Positions 24,131 through 32,050 of a stretch of 38,495 nt of DNA are shown here, piece after piece (the first letter of the stretch is position 1; every line of letters begins with the position of its first letter). The stretch is from an uncultured Bacteroidales bacterium (GTDB lineage Bacteria; Bacteroidota; Bacteroidia; Bacteroidales; UBA932). The position numbers and the translations under genes are program-made. The stretch covers positions 1 to 38,495 of the forward strand of contig CALVBH010000047.1 in assembly GCA_944325765.1 (NCBI GenBank), in the 5' to 3' direction. The notes beneath the pieces were generated by a model that saw only the letters and a list, made by a program, of their open reading frames with translations, was not told where the DNA came from and ran no database searches.

Positions 24131-24895
24131 CTGCTGCCCGAGTATGGACAGATACCGTTCCAACGAATCTTTTTCCGCTTCAGCGATGAGTTTCAGGAAG
24201 GTTTCCGGCTGTTTTTCTACGTGTGAAGTCTCCAAAGCATTGTAATAATCCAATTTGGCTTTGTCTGTTCCCTTCAGGTTCACGATAGTATATCCGTTGC
24301 GCAGCAGGTAAAGGTTCATCAGCAGCCTTGATGTACGGCCGTTGCCATCAATGAACGGGTGTATACGTACCAATTCATCATGAATACTGGCGGCTATCAG
24401 GACAGGATGGACCTTTTCGGTCTCCATTTCCCGAAACTTAACCATAAAGTCCTCCATCTGTTTCCCAATCAGATAAGGCTGCGGCGGCACATGTCTGCTA
24501 CCTGAAATCATCACCGGGACGGTACGATAACGTCCGGCATTCTCACGATCGATACCATGCAGGACAAGAGAGTGTATCTCCCGTATCGTACTCTCTTTGA
24601 TTTCAATGTCCTTTTTCGCAAAGTCTCTGATATAGCCGACAGCTTCCGCATGATTGATAGCCTCCAGATGTTCCCGCATAGACTTTCCCGAAATAGTCAC
24701 ACCTTCATTTACGACAAGCTCCGTTTCCTGGAGTGTAAGTGTGTTGCCTTCTATACGGTTGCTCTCGTATGTATACTCGATAGACAGTGCATCTTCGATT
24801 TTTTTCAAAGCTGCTGCGGGCAATGGACGCATTTCCGAAAGACGCGCTTTCAATCTGTCGCATTCCTGCAATATTGCCGTGACTTCCGTATTCAT
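24122..24895 (-). CDS. Fic-domain protein (class II-type, N-terminal inhibitory helix)
   Basis: Fic enzymes transfer AMP (or another nucleotide moiety) from ATP to hydroxyl groups of target proteins. The 257-residue protein has the active-site loop HPFIDGNGRTSR at 179-190 (His 179, the metal-binding Asp 183, Arg 187), and a beta-hairpin region GSRHVPPQPYLI at about 132-143. An S-x-x-x-E-G motif (Ser 45, Glu 49) in TYESNRIEGNTLT matches the inhibitory helix that blocks ATP binding in self-inhibited Fic proteins. It is cytosolic and has no partner antitoxin gene next to it. It is less GC-rich than the PUL and sits between two paralogous barrel genes, as if inserted. Targets are unknown. Confidence 0.93.
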   Translation of the reverse strand: MNTEVTAILQECDRLKARLSEMRPLPAAALKKIEDALSIEYTYESNRIEGNTLTLQETELVVNEGVTISGKSMREHLEAINHAEAVGYIRDFAKKDIEIKESTIREIHSLVLHGIDRENAGRYRTVPVMISGSRHVPPQPYLIGKQMEDFMVKFREMETEKVHPVLIAASIHDELVRIHPFIDGNGRTSRLLMNLYLLRNGYTIVNLKGTDKAKLDYYNALETSHVEKQPETFLKLIAEAEKDSLERYLSILGQQVK

Positions 24896-24945
24896 TCGCT
24901 AAATTTTTGGGGTTATCTTCGTGCTGTTCCTTTGTGAACCTGTCA

Positions 24946-24953
24946 CAAAGATA
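24946..24953 (-). promoter_or_regulatory. -7 box TATCTTTG (minus strand) upstream of fic
   Basis: CAAAGATA on the plus strand reads TATCTTTG on the minus strand, 51 bases upstream of the fic ATG. No matching TTG -33 box is found at 19-21 bases. Confidence 0.5.
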
Positions 24954-25058
24954 CTCTTATTCGAATGGATGTTACTCTCATTCACAAGAAAAAATAACGA
25001 TGGCCGGTTCATAAATCCATTTTATGCTGTTTGCATAATTCGAATCGAATAATTTTTG

Positions 25059-25066
25059 TATGTTTG
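25059..25066 (+). promoter_or_regulatory. -7 box TATGTTTG upstream of small outer-membrane protein 2
   Basis: TATGTTTG fits TAnnTTTG. A TTTG occurs at 25030-25033, 25 bases upstream, somewhat far. The predicted transcript would begin only about 15 bases before the ATG at 25087. The surrounding 24960-25080 is A/T-rich, as expected of promoter DNA. Confidence 0.5.
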
Positions 25067-25086
25067 CATGATAAACGATTTCGGAT

Positions 25087-25674
25087 ATGGACAGGAAAGG
25101 CATTATCATATCGCTGGTATTTTTGTTTTTTTCAGTTTTCGGATTGTCGGCACAGCCGAGGGCAGTGGGCGGACGGATAGGGATGACAGGATTGGATGCA
25201 AGCTACCAGCATATTGTCGGGAAGCGAAATTTCATCCAGACCGATCTGAGTCTGGATTTCGGATATGCAGGCAGTTCAGCCCCCGGAATCAAGGGTACTG
25301 CCATGTATAATTTCGTATTCGCCACTCCCGCCTGGACAGACAAGGGCAGCTGGGCTCTGTATGCCGGACCCGGACTTTCCCTCGGCTATGTGGAAGACAG
25401 GGTCACCTACCGTCACGGCGACTACCGCTCCCATTACAATGCATACGGTTTCATGCTCTCGTTCGTGGTCAATGCCGGACTTGAATATACTTTCGAGTTC
25501 CCGCTCCAGCTTTCCGTAGATCTCCGCCCGTATTTCGGCATGCACGCCAGCAACGACATCACAAGAAAAGTCGACAAGAGTACCGAAGTCATTCTCGAAG
25601 AAGGCAAGACCGCCTACTACAACAACGGCTGGTTCGGCTTCGTCCCTACCATTTCAGTCCGCTACCGCTTTTGA
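25087..25674 (+). CDS. Small outer-membrane beta-barrel-type protein (copy 2)
   Basis: The 195-residue paralogue of the protein at 23528 has a signal peptide MDRKGIIISLVFLFFSVFGLSAQ, the same strand blocks (YNFVFATPAWTDKGSWALYAGPGLSLG, AGLEYTFEFPLQLSVDLRPYFG) and the same ending ISVRYRF. It is 42 residues longer, mainly through insertions after the YAGPGL block (VEDRVTYRHGDYRSHYNAYG) and before the last strand (DKSTEVILEEGKTAYYNNG), which would be longer surface loops. The DNA around the last codons is almost identical in both copies. Function unknown. A duplication later split by the fic gene is the simplest history. Confidence 0.8.
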   Translation: MDRKGIIISLVFLFFSVFGLSAQPRAVGGRIGMTGLDASYQHIVGKRNFIQTDLSLDFGYAGSSAPGIKGTAMYNFVFATPAWTDKGSWALYAGPGLSLGYVEDRVTYRHGDYRSHYNAYGFMLSFVVNAGLEYTFEFPLQLSVDLRPYFGMHASNDITRKVDKSTEVILEEGKTAYYNNGWFGFVPTISVRYRF

Positions 25675-25722
25675 AACGTCTCTTGCCCAACCTCTGACCA
25701 ACCTGTTGAAAAAAACTGTCCT

Positions 25723-26109
25723 ATGAATCCGAAGACATTGAAAAGTATCGGCAGAATTGCGCTGACAGCGGCAGCAAGTTTTATGATAGCGGCAGGAATC
25801 ACCACTGTCATGAACAGTATTTTCGGAGAGATCCTGAATGTACCGGTTATGGGGTCAGGATTAGCAGTCTGGTCCGTAATATTACAGATACGGGCGAAAA
25901 AACGCGTGAAGAAAAATGACAAGCCGATAAAGTTTCTGACAAATACCCCCAGGGCGATTGATATAGTTTTAAAGACAATCTCCTGCTATATGCTGTACGT
26001 GGGAATCATCACTGTAGCGGAAATGATTTTCCGCGAAGACTTCTACGCCCTCATCTCCGCAGCGGCTTTCGCGGTACTCAGCGGGGTGTATCTTATCTTC
26101 CGGAAGTGA
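25723..26109 (+). CDS. Unknown small inner-membrane protein
   Basis: I do not recognise this 128-residue protein. It has hydrophobic segments at about 11-31, 40-54, 80-101 and 105-125, with a basic loop RAKKRVKKNDK at about 57-67, which suggests a four-helix membrane protein with that loop in the cytoplasm. No catalytic motif is visible. It follows outer-membrane protein 2 by 48 bases on the same strand and may share its transcript. It converges with the rnf-linked TPR gene, leaving 9 bases between the stops. Confidence 0.65.
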   Translation: MNPKTLKSIGRIALTAAASFMIAAGITTVMNSIFGEILNVPVMGSGLAVWSVILQIRAKKRVKKNDKPIKFLTNTPRAIDIVLKTISCYMLYVGIITVAEMIFREDFYALISAAAFAVLSGVYLIFRK

Positions 26110-26118
26110 ATGCGGCAG

Positions 26119-26337
26119 CTAAGGATTCATCAGGTCGGCATTCACGAAACCGTTGATTTCCCTTATAAGATCTATGGAAGCCAGAGCTTTCGCCCGCAAT
26201 GCATTGTCCGGAGATTCCGCAGCAGCAATAAAGGCGTTTATCGCCTCACCGAAACGCCCGTTTTTTCTGTAAAAGACACCCAGGTCGTACCATTCTTCTG
26301 GTGACCCGGGTGCAATGCCACTATGGTTTATATCCAT
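26119..26337 (-). CDS. Small TPR-like protein at the end of the rnf operon
   Basis: The 72-residue protein has one evident tetratricopeptide-like unit, EEWYDLGVFYRKNGRFGEAINAFIAAAESPD (14-44, with the W-LG-Y-G-A-F-A spacing), followed by a helix ALRAKALASIDLIREINGFVNADLMNP. It has no signal peptide. It is separated from rnfA by 60 bases that hold repeat copy B. One TPR alone rarely folds, so it may pair with a partner or dimerise. Its place at the end of the rnf cluster hints at a link, but no role is known to me. Confidence 0.65.
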   Translation of the reverse strand: MDINHSGIAPGSPEEWYDLGVFYRKNGRFGEAINAFIAAAESPDNALRAKALASIDLIREINGFVNADLMNP

Positions 26338-26348
26338 ATCGGTTTAAA

Positions 26349-26392
26349 TTTCGAATCAAGCGTAACGCAGAAAGTCCCCTTTTTGAGTCACC
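26349..26392 (-). repeat. Post-stop repeat, copy B
   Basis: It is nearly identical to 24078-24120 and in the same orientation, differing mainly by C for A in the GTACCC part and by a longer T-run. It begins five bases after the rnfA stop codon (minus strand) and separates rnfA from the small TPR gene. Confidence 0.85.
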
Positions 26393-26397
26393 ATCTT

Positions 26398-26997
26398 CTA
26401 TACCAGGCCGGAGAATCCCATAAATGCCATAGCCAATATACTGGCGGTAACCAGGGCGATAGGAATCCCCTTGAAAACCTTCGGCACCTTGTTCAGGGCT
26501 ATCTGTTCCCTGAGTCCCGCGAACAGAATCATAGCCAGGCCGAAACCGAGGGAAGTGGCGAACGCGAACACTACGGATTCCCCGAGATTCAGCATATGAG
26601 GCTCGCCGCCGTAGGAGAACTCGTTGGTCACGACCATGAGAGCCACTCCGAGCACCGCGCAGTTCGTGGTAATCAGCGGCAGGAAAATTCCCAAAGCCTG
26701 ATATAGGGCCGGGCTGACCTTCTTCAGCACTATCTCCACCATCTGTACCAATGCCGCGATGATGAGGATGAACGCGATGGTCTGCATGAATTCGATACCG
26801 AGCGGCACGAGCACATAATACTGGAACAGATATGTGACCAAAGTCGCGAGAGTGATGACGAAGCATACTGCGCCCGACATACCCACAGCCGTACTCAGCT
26901 TGTTCGAAACTCCGAGGAACGGGCAGATACCCATGAACTGGGAGAGCAGGATATTATTGACGAATATCGCTGATATGATAATCAATATATACTCCAT
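26398..26997 (-). CDS. rnfA: Rnf complex subunit A
   Basis: This is a membrane subunit of the Rnf ferredoxin:NAD+ oxidoreductase, which couples electron transfer to Na+ or H+ transport. The 199-residue protein has six hydrophobic helices and the RnfA/E family features: FVNNILLSQFMGICPFLGVS at 12-31 and the pseudo-repeat ITTNCAVLGVAL near 109-120, whose cysteines (24 and 113) are proposed to hold an iron-sulfur centre in the membrane. It is the penultimate gene of the cluster, 25 bases after rnfE. Confidence 0.95.
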   Translation of the reverse strand: MEYILIIISAIFVNNILLSQFMGICPFLGVSNKLSTAVGMSGAVCFVITLATLVTYLFQYYVLVPLGIEFMQTIAFILIIAALVQMVEIVLKKVSPALYQALGIFLPLITTNCAVLGVALMVVTNEFSYGGEPHMLNLGESVVFAFATSLGFGLAMILFAGLREQIALNKVPKVFKGIPIALVTASILAMAFMGFSGLV

Positions 26998-27022
26998 AAC
27001 ATATTCATTTTAAAATATTCAA

Positions 27023-27613
27023 CTACTCGTCCTTCTTCGCTGTAAGCTTCTTGAAAAGCACTATCAGATAGGCCAGAGCCATAAAGGCGCCCGGTGCAAG
27101 CACGAACACGAGAATCCCGTCTCCGTCGATGAACTTGTATCCGAATGCCGAGCCGCTGCCGAGCAGTTCCCTGACAAGGCCGAGGATGGTAAGGGCTATG
27201 GTAAATCCAAGTCCGATGCCGATACCGTCACAGGCGGAATCCACTACGCTGTTCTTGTTGGCGAAAGCCTCTGCCCTGCCAAGCACTATACAGTTCACCA
27301 CGATAAGAGGGATGAACAGACCGAGCGTCTTGTATATGTCCGGAGTAAATGCCTGCATAATGAACTGCAGTATGGTCACGAAAGCGGCTATGATGACGAT
27401 ATAGGCCGGGATGCGGACCTTGTCCGGAATATACGGTGCGGTCGCGGAAATCGCCATATTGGACAGGACCAGCACGAAAAGGGTGGCAAGTCCCATGCTC
27501 ATTCCGTTAATGGCGGATGTGGTGGTGGCAAGTGTAGGACACATACCCAGAAGGAGGACAAACGTTGGGTTCTCCTTGACAAGACCTTTGGTTATAAGCT
27601 GAAATTTTCCCAT
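27023..27613 (-). CDS. rnfE: Rnf complex subunit E
   Basis: This membrane subunit is homologous to RnfA in inverted topology. The 196-residue protein starts LITKGLVKENPTFVLLLGMCPTLATTTSAING, and has the matching LIVVNCIVLGRAEAFA segment near 103-118. The conserved cysteines 25 and 107 pair with those of RnfA around the proposed membrane Fe-S centre. It has six helices and a Lys-rich C-terminus, LTAKKDE. It lies two bases after rnfG. Confidence 0.95.
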   Translation of the reverse strand: MGKFQLITKGLVKENPTFVLLLGMCPTLATTTSAINGMSMGLATLFVLVLSNMAISATAPYIPDKVRIPAYIVIIAAFVTILQFIMQAFTPDIYKTLGLFIPLIVVNCIVLGRAEAFANKNSVVDSACDGIGIGLGFTIALTILGLVRELLGSGSAFGYKFIDGDGILVFVLAPGAFMALAYLIVLFKKLTAKKDE

Positions 27614-27615
27614 GA

Positions 27616-28272
27616 TTATTCTCCTTTATCTGTTTCCATAACGCCGGCTTCGGCTGCATCCGATTCTGTTCCGGCTTCAGTATTAGTGGCGCCTGTCACA
27701 CCGTCTGCCGGAACCTGCCCTGCCAAGGCGTCATAAACCATTACGGCAGTTTCCACTGCCAGTGCATACGCCCTCGACGTAATGGTAGATGCCGTGATGG
27801 CATCCACGTCTCCTCCGTCTTTTTTCACCTTAAGTGCCTTTTCCGCAGGATTCCAGTTTTTGAACTGGTCCGCGAATTCAGGTTCGGTACATTTCGCGCC
27901 GAGACCCGGAGTCTCCGCCTGGGAAAGGACCGTAGTGTTGTATATGACCCTGTCGGCAGTAATTCCGACCATCAGAGTCACTGCTCCGCCATAACCGGAT
28001 GCGGATGTGGTGATGGCATAGCCTACCGGCTGTCCGCCCTTGGAAACGGCATAATACGGATATTTCTTGCCGGCCACCTCTATGGTATCGCTCACCGGCT
28101 CGCCGTCGAACTCCGGCACCACCTGTGCGATGGCGCTGACAGTCTTTGCATGCTCTGCGGCCTCGATAGGTTCTTTCGTCACTGCATAGACAGCGGCCAG
28201 AAGCGCCGAAGAAACTATGCATACGGCGAAAAGACAGAGTGTCATATTCTTGAATGAAGATTGTACTGCCAT
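27616..28272 (-). CDS. rnfG: Rnf complex subunit G (covalent FMN)
   Basis: This subunit has one N-terminal membrane helix (about 8-31) and a periplasmic FMN-binding domain. The flavin-attachment region is DAITASTITSRA at about 157-168, where an FMN is expected to be esterified to a threonine. GYGGAVTLMVGI and ETPGLGAK are other family marks. The reading frame extends to a TTG at 28278, but I chose ATG 28272, because GGAGG lies nine bases before it and the rnfD stop falls just upstream. The C-terminus, rich in Thr, Glu and Asp after residue 195, is a soluble tail. It has 218 residues. Confidence 0.93.
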   Translation of the reverse strand: MAVQSSFKNMTLCLFAVCIVSSALLAAVYAVTKEPIEAAEHAKTVSAIAQVVPEFDGEPVSDTIEVAGKKYPYYAVSKGGQPVGYAITTSASGYGGAVTLMVGITADRVIYNTTVLSQAETPGLGAKCTEPEFADQFKNWNPAEKALKVKKDGGDVDAITASTITSRAYALAVETAVMVYDALAGQVPADGVTGATNTEAGTESDAAEAGVMETDKGE

Positions 28273-28274
28273 GA

Positions 28275-29261
28275 TCAAGCCCTCCCGTATTTCTTTTGTT
28301 TGCAGAATTTATTGATAAGCGGAACAGTGGCGTTCATAATCAGGATAGCGAATGACATTCCTTCCGGGTATGAACCGAAATACCTGATAAGCATGGTTAT
28401 GATACCGATGCCGACACCGAAGATTATTCCGCCCTTGTCGCTCATAGGCGAAGTCACATAATCGGTAGCCATGAATACGGAACCGAGAAGGACACCGCCG
28501 GTAAGCAGGTTGAACAGAGGGTCAGTGTACTGGGCAGGGTCTATCAGCCAGAATATTCCGGAGAATACCGCCACGGTAACCAGTATGGACAGAGTGATGT
28601 AAGGTCTGATAACCTTGCGTGCAAGCATGTAAATGAAGCCGACGAGAATCGCAATGGCGGAAATCTCGCCCGCCGAGCCTCCGATATTCACGAAAAGCAT
28701 ATCGAGGTAGGAGAAATCGTTGGCCGCATAAATCTGGTCGAGGGTCATGCCCTGTGCCAGCGATTCCTTCACTATTCCTAACGGAGTAGCGCCCGAAACC
28801 GCGTCTATTCCAGGAATAAAGCTCTTCCCTCCGCCCCAGGAAGTCATTATGGCAGGGAATGATATGAGAAGGAAGACACGGCCGGTAATGGCAGGGTTGA
28901 ATACATTCTGGCCGAGACCGCCGAAAGTCATCTTGGCGACTCCGACAGCCACTGCGGCTCCTATCATGGCTACCCACCAAGGAGCTGTAGGAGGAAGGTT
29001 GAGCGCGAGGATGATACCCGTCACCACTGCCGACATATCCGATACGGTATTCGGCCTTTTGAGAAGGAATTTCGTAATGAGATATTCAAGCAGGGTGCAG
29101 AAAATCACGCTGCTCGCAAGTACGATCACTGCCGGCCAGCCGTAGAACAGCACGGAAACTATCACGGAAGGCAGGAGCGCTATCACCACATCCGTCATCA
29201 GACTGCGGGTAGAAGTCTTCGTATGGATATGCGGTGCCGGTGAAACCAATAGTTTGTTCAT
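28275..29261 (-). CDS. rnfD: Rnf complex subunit D (covalent FMN)
   Basis: This membrane subunit has 328 residues, about ten helices, and the flavin-attachment motif SGATPLG with Thr 159. The N-terminal signature is LLVSPAPHIHTKTSTRSLMTDV, and MTFGGLGQNVFNPAITGRVFLL lies at 111-132. In the known complex it carries FMN and riboflavin. It is 30 bases after rnfC and 2 before rnfG. Confidence 0.95.
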   Translation of the reverse strand: MNKLLVSPAPHIHTKTSTRSLMTDVVIALLPSVIVSVLFYGWPAVIVLASSVIFCTLLEYLITKFLLKRPNTVSDMSAVVTGIILALNLPPTAPWWVAMIGAAVAVGVAKMTFGGLGQNVFNPAITGRVFLLISFPAIMTSWGGGKSFIPGIDAVSGATPLGIVKESLAQGMTLDQIYAANDFSYLDMLFVNIGGSAGEISAIAILVGFIYMLARKVIRPYITLSILVTVAVFSGIFWLIDPAQYTDPLFNLLTGGVLLGSVFMATDYVTSPMSDKGGIIFGVGIGIITMLIRYFGSYPEGMSFAILIMNATVPLINKFCKQKKYGRA

Positions 29262-29291
29262 CTTATAATAGTCTGTTTAAAGTTCACAATG

Positions 29292-30653
29292 TCATTTCTT
29301 CGGAGCCGTCCTGCTCTTGATGGCCCTTATTACCTGGCCCTTGGCTATGCGGATAACATCCAGAAGAGGGATGTTGGCCGGGCAGGAATACAGGCAGCAT
29401 CCGCATTCGATACAGTCCTGGATGGCGTTCTGCTCCAGTTCATCCATCATACCGTTGCGTGCGAGTTTGTTCAGAAGGAACGGTTCGAGCCCCATAGGGC
29501 AGGCTTCCACGCATTTTCCGCATCTTATACAGTTTGTTTCCTCTTTCCTGCGGGTCTGCTCCTCTGTCAGGAAAAGGATGGACGAGGTGCCTTTAAGCGT
29601 GGCCGCATCCATATTGGAAATGGCCTTGCCCATCATAGGCCCGCCGCTTATGGCCTTGGCTGCATTTTCCGGGATTCCGCCGAGAGAGTCCACGATATAC
29701 GAAAGCGGGGTGCCGACGCGCACGAGCACGTTGCTCTGCTTCGGGAAACACTCTCCGGTCACAGTGAGCGTATTGTCTATCAACGGCTTGTTCTTCTGGA
29801 CGGCTTCATAGACGGCCAGCGACGTGGCCACATTCTGGACCACTGCCCCGACATCGATAGGAAGCCCCATGGACTTCACCTGCCTGTGGGTGACGGCATC
29901 GATAAGCTGTTTTTCACCGCCCTGAGGATACTTTTTCTTCAGGGTCATCACCTCTATGCCGGCATAGTCGGAAGACCCGGCGGAAAGTTCGAGCACGGCT
30001 TCCTTCATCTTCGCTATGGCTTCAGGCTTGTTCTCCTCGATACCTATCACGACATGCTGTACGCCGAGGACATGCTTCATCAGAGCCGCCCCGACGACTA
30101 TCTGCCTGCTTTTCTCTATCATTATCCGATAGTCGGAAGTAAGGTACGGTTCGCATTCGGCGCCGTTGAGAATCAGTATATCGGCCTTCTTGCCCGGAGG
30201 AGGACAGAGTTTCACGTTGGTAGGGAAAGTCGCTCCACCGAGGCCGACCACTCCGTTGCCCTTGATTCTGTCCACTATGAATTCGGTATCCTCGGGAATT
30301 TCGGTAACCAAAGTATCCGAAGTATCGATTCCTTCCATCCATTCGTCGCCTTCCACTTCGATGGCGACATGTGTCACGGCATTGCCTGCCAGATCCTTGT
30401 ACGGGCCTACTGACTTGACGGTACCAGATACGGAAGAATGGACGAAAGCCGATATGAAACCGGCAGGCTCGCCTATGACCTGTCCGACCTTGACCTTGTC
30501 GCCGGCAGACACTGTCGGAGTAGCGGGGGCTCCGAGATGCTGGGACATCGATATGTACACGGTTTTAGGAGCAGGAAGCACCTCTATCGCACATCCTGCG
30601 GATATTTTCTTGTCATCAGGATGGACTCCTCCTATTGAAAACGTCTTTTTCAT
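29292..30653 (-). CDS. rnfC: Rnf complex subunit C
   Basis: This is the NADH-binding, peripheral cytoplasmic subunit. The 453-residue protein begins with the RnfC N-terminal domain, GGVHPDDKKISAG, and a lipoyl-like HSSVSGTVKSV stretch at about 73-83. It has the nucleotide/FMN region GVVGLGGATFPTNVKL near 135-150, the SLBB-like domain from about 255, and two [4Fe-4S] motifs CIRCGKCVEACP at about 368-379 and CIECGCCLYSCP at about 407-418. It lacks the long Ala-rich C-terminal extension of the E. coli protein. It starts three bases after rnfB ends. Confidence 0.95.
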   Translation of the reverse strand: MKKTFSIGGVHPDDKKISAGCAIEVLPAPKTVYISMSQHLGAPATPTVSAGDKVKVGQVIGEPAGFISAFVHSSVSGTVKSVGPYKDLAGNAVTHVAIEVEGDEWMEGIDTSDTLVTEIPEDTEFIVDRIKGNGVVGLGGATFPTNVKLCPPPGKKADILILNGAECEPYLTSDYRIMIEKSRQIVVGAALMKHVLGVQHVVIGIEENKPEAIAKMKEAVLELSAGSSDYAGIEVMTLKKKYPQGGEKQLIDAVTHRQVKSMGLPIDVGAVVQNVATSLAVYEAVQKNKPLIDNTLTVTGECFPKQSNVLVRVGTPLSYIVDSLGGIPENAAKAISGGPMMGKAISNMDAATLKGTSSILFLTEEQTRRKEETNCIRCGKCVEACPMGLEPFLLNKLARNGMMDELEQNAIQDCIECGCCLYSCPANIPLLDVIRIAKGQVIRAIKSRTAPKK

Positions 30654-30656
30654 GGT

Positions 30657-31574
30657 CTACTCCTCTTTTTTTATCGGTTTTTCCTTGGCTGCGGCAGGCT
30701 TGGGTGCAGGTGCTGACTGCTCTGCGGCAGGCTTGGGTTCCGCCTTGGGTGCCGGCGTCGGGAAATTCACGGCATGGATAGCTCCGGTAGGACACTCGGC
30801 CACGCACTTCCTGCACAGTTTGCACTTGGTGAAGTCTATGTATGCCACATTGTTCTCGACGGTAATCGCTCCGAACGGACATACTTTCGCACATTTGCCG
30901 CATCCGATGCAGGCGGCTGAGCAGGCCTTGCGTGCAACTGCGCCCTTGTCCCTGTTCACGCAGGAAACATAGACACGCCTGTTCTTCGGACCCTTGTTCC
31001 TGAGTTCTATGATGTTCTTCGGGCAGGCCTTCACGCAGGCGCCGCAGGCCGTACATTTCTCTTCGTCCACTACCGGAAGCCCCGTTTCAGGGTCCATGGA
31101 CAATGCCCCGAACTGGCAGGCCTCCACACAGTCCCCGCATCCGAGACAGCCGTACGGACATCCCGTATCCCCGCTGTACAGGGCAGCCTTCACCTTGCAG
31201 GACTTATAGCCGTCATACTCGTTTACGACAGGACGGTTTGCACAGGTGCCGTTACAACGGATGACAGCCACCTCAGGCTCTTTTTCCTTTACTTCGAGAC
31301 CCAGGACGGCTGCCACCTTTTTCATCACTTCATTTCCGCCTACGGGACAGAAATTGTTGTCGAGATTCGCTGCTTCCACGCAGGATTGTGCAAAAGCACG
31401 GCATCCTGCAAATCCGCAGCCCCCGCAATTAGCTCCGGGCATCACCTTTTCCACCTCGTCGATGCGCGGATCTTCCTCTACCTTGAATTTGGTCGCCACA
31501 AGATAAAGGACTACCGCAAGCAGGACTCCGAGGACCGTGATGGCCGCAATAGTCCAGATAATTGTTGTAGTCAT
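30657..31574 (-). CDS. rnfB: Rnf complex subunit B (multi Fe-S ferredoxin oxidase)
   Basis: This subunit receives electrons from ferredoxin. The 305-residue protein has one N-terminal membrane helix (about 5-27), then the [4Fe-4S] domain NCGGCGFAGCRAFAQSC..FCPVGG at about 49-81, and four further CxxCxxC clusters: CLGCGDCVEAC, CTACGACVKACP, CIGCGKCAKVCP and CKLCRKCVAECP. The last 40 residues are a Pro/Ala/Lys-rich flexible tail, which is longer than usual. It follows the RseC-like gene by 52 bases, in which I see no promoter. Confidence 0.95.
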   Translation of the reverse strand: MTTTIIWTIAAITVLGVLLAVVLYLVATKFKVEEDPRIDEVEKVMPGANCGGCGFAGCRAFAQSCVEAANLDNNFCPVGGNEVMKKVAAVLGLEVKEKEPEVAVIRCNGTCANRPVVNEYDGYKSCKVKAALYSGDTGCPYGCLGCGDCVEACQFGALSMDPETGLPVVDEEKCTACGACVKACPKNIIELRNKGPKNRRVYVSCVNRDKGAVARKACSAACIGCGKCAKVCPFGAITVENNVAYIDFTKCKLCRKCVAECPTGAIHAVNFPTPAPKAEPKPAAEQSAPAPKPAAAKEKPIKKEE

Positions 31575-31626
31575 TATAATTCAGGTTTTATTGAACAATA
31601 TCAATTATGTGTGTTTCCCTTGAATT

Positions 31627-32043
31627 TCAGTCTTTTATATAAAAGACGAAATCCTTTGCGAGCCGGTCCCTGAAAATATAGATCATCAGGTAATACACGG
31701 CAACACCCGCTATCGCGCCGAGCCCGACATAGACCTCGTGTACGGTAACGGACGACAAAGATAATATTAAAATCATTAAAATGAGCAAAGGAATTACATA
31801 AGATATCCAAACGGCTTTCAATCCCATGGATTTTTTCAGCACTACATCCACCTCGTCACCGGGCCTGTGCTCCGAATAAGGGTCGGTCGGCACGGATATT
31901 TCCTTGATCTTGGAGTCGGCCACACCGCACATTCCCTTCGCATGACATTCGGCGCAGGCCGACGTGGAAATGATTTCTACCGTCGTAAGTTCCGGCGTAA
32001 CGGAAACTATTCTTCCCCTGTGGGAAACCTCATTTTTAGCCAT
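31627..32043 (-). CDS. SoxR-reducing/RseC-family membrane protein
   Basis: This 138-residue protein of the RseC/RsxC-associated family starts with a cytoplasmic beta-rich part (GRIVSVTPELTTVEIISTSACAECHAKGMCG), where Cys 30, 33 and 39 form a CxxC...C cluster that may bind metal or an Fe-S centre, followed by two membrane helices at about 73-94 and 104-123. RseC relatives lie next to rnf genes in many bacteria, and the placement just before rnfB agrees. Its exact job in Bacteroidota is unknown. It lies seven bases after the DUF3108 gene. Confidence 0.85.
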   Translation of the reverse strand: MAKNEVSHRGRIVSVTPELTTVEIISTSACAECHAKGMCGVADSKIKEISVPTDPYSEHRPGDEVDVVLKKSMGLKAVWISYVIPLLILMILILSLSSVTVHEVYVGLGAIAGVAVYYLMIYIFRDRLAKDFVFYIKD

Positions 32044-32050
32044 AAACGTA

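Noticed and set aside
24006..24245. Open frame of 79 codons over the inverted-repeat element
   Set aside because: It reads through the repeat into the antisense of fic, so the repeat explains its recurrence.
29289..30413. Plus-strand open frame of 374 codons opposite rnfC
   Set aside because: rnfC has complete Fe-S and nucleotide motifs, and the opposite frame has none.
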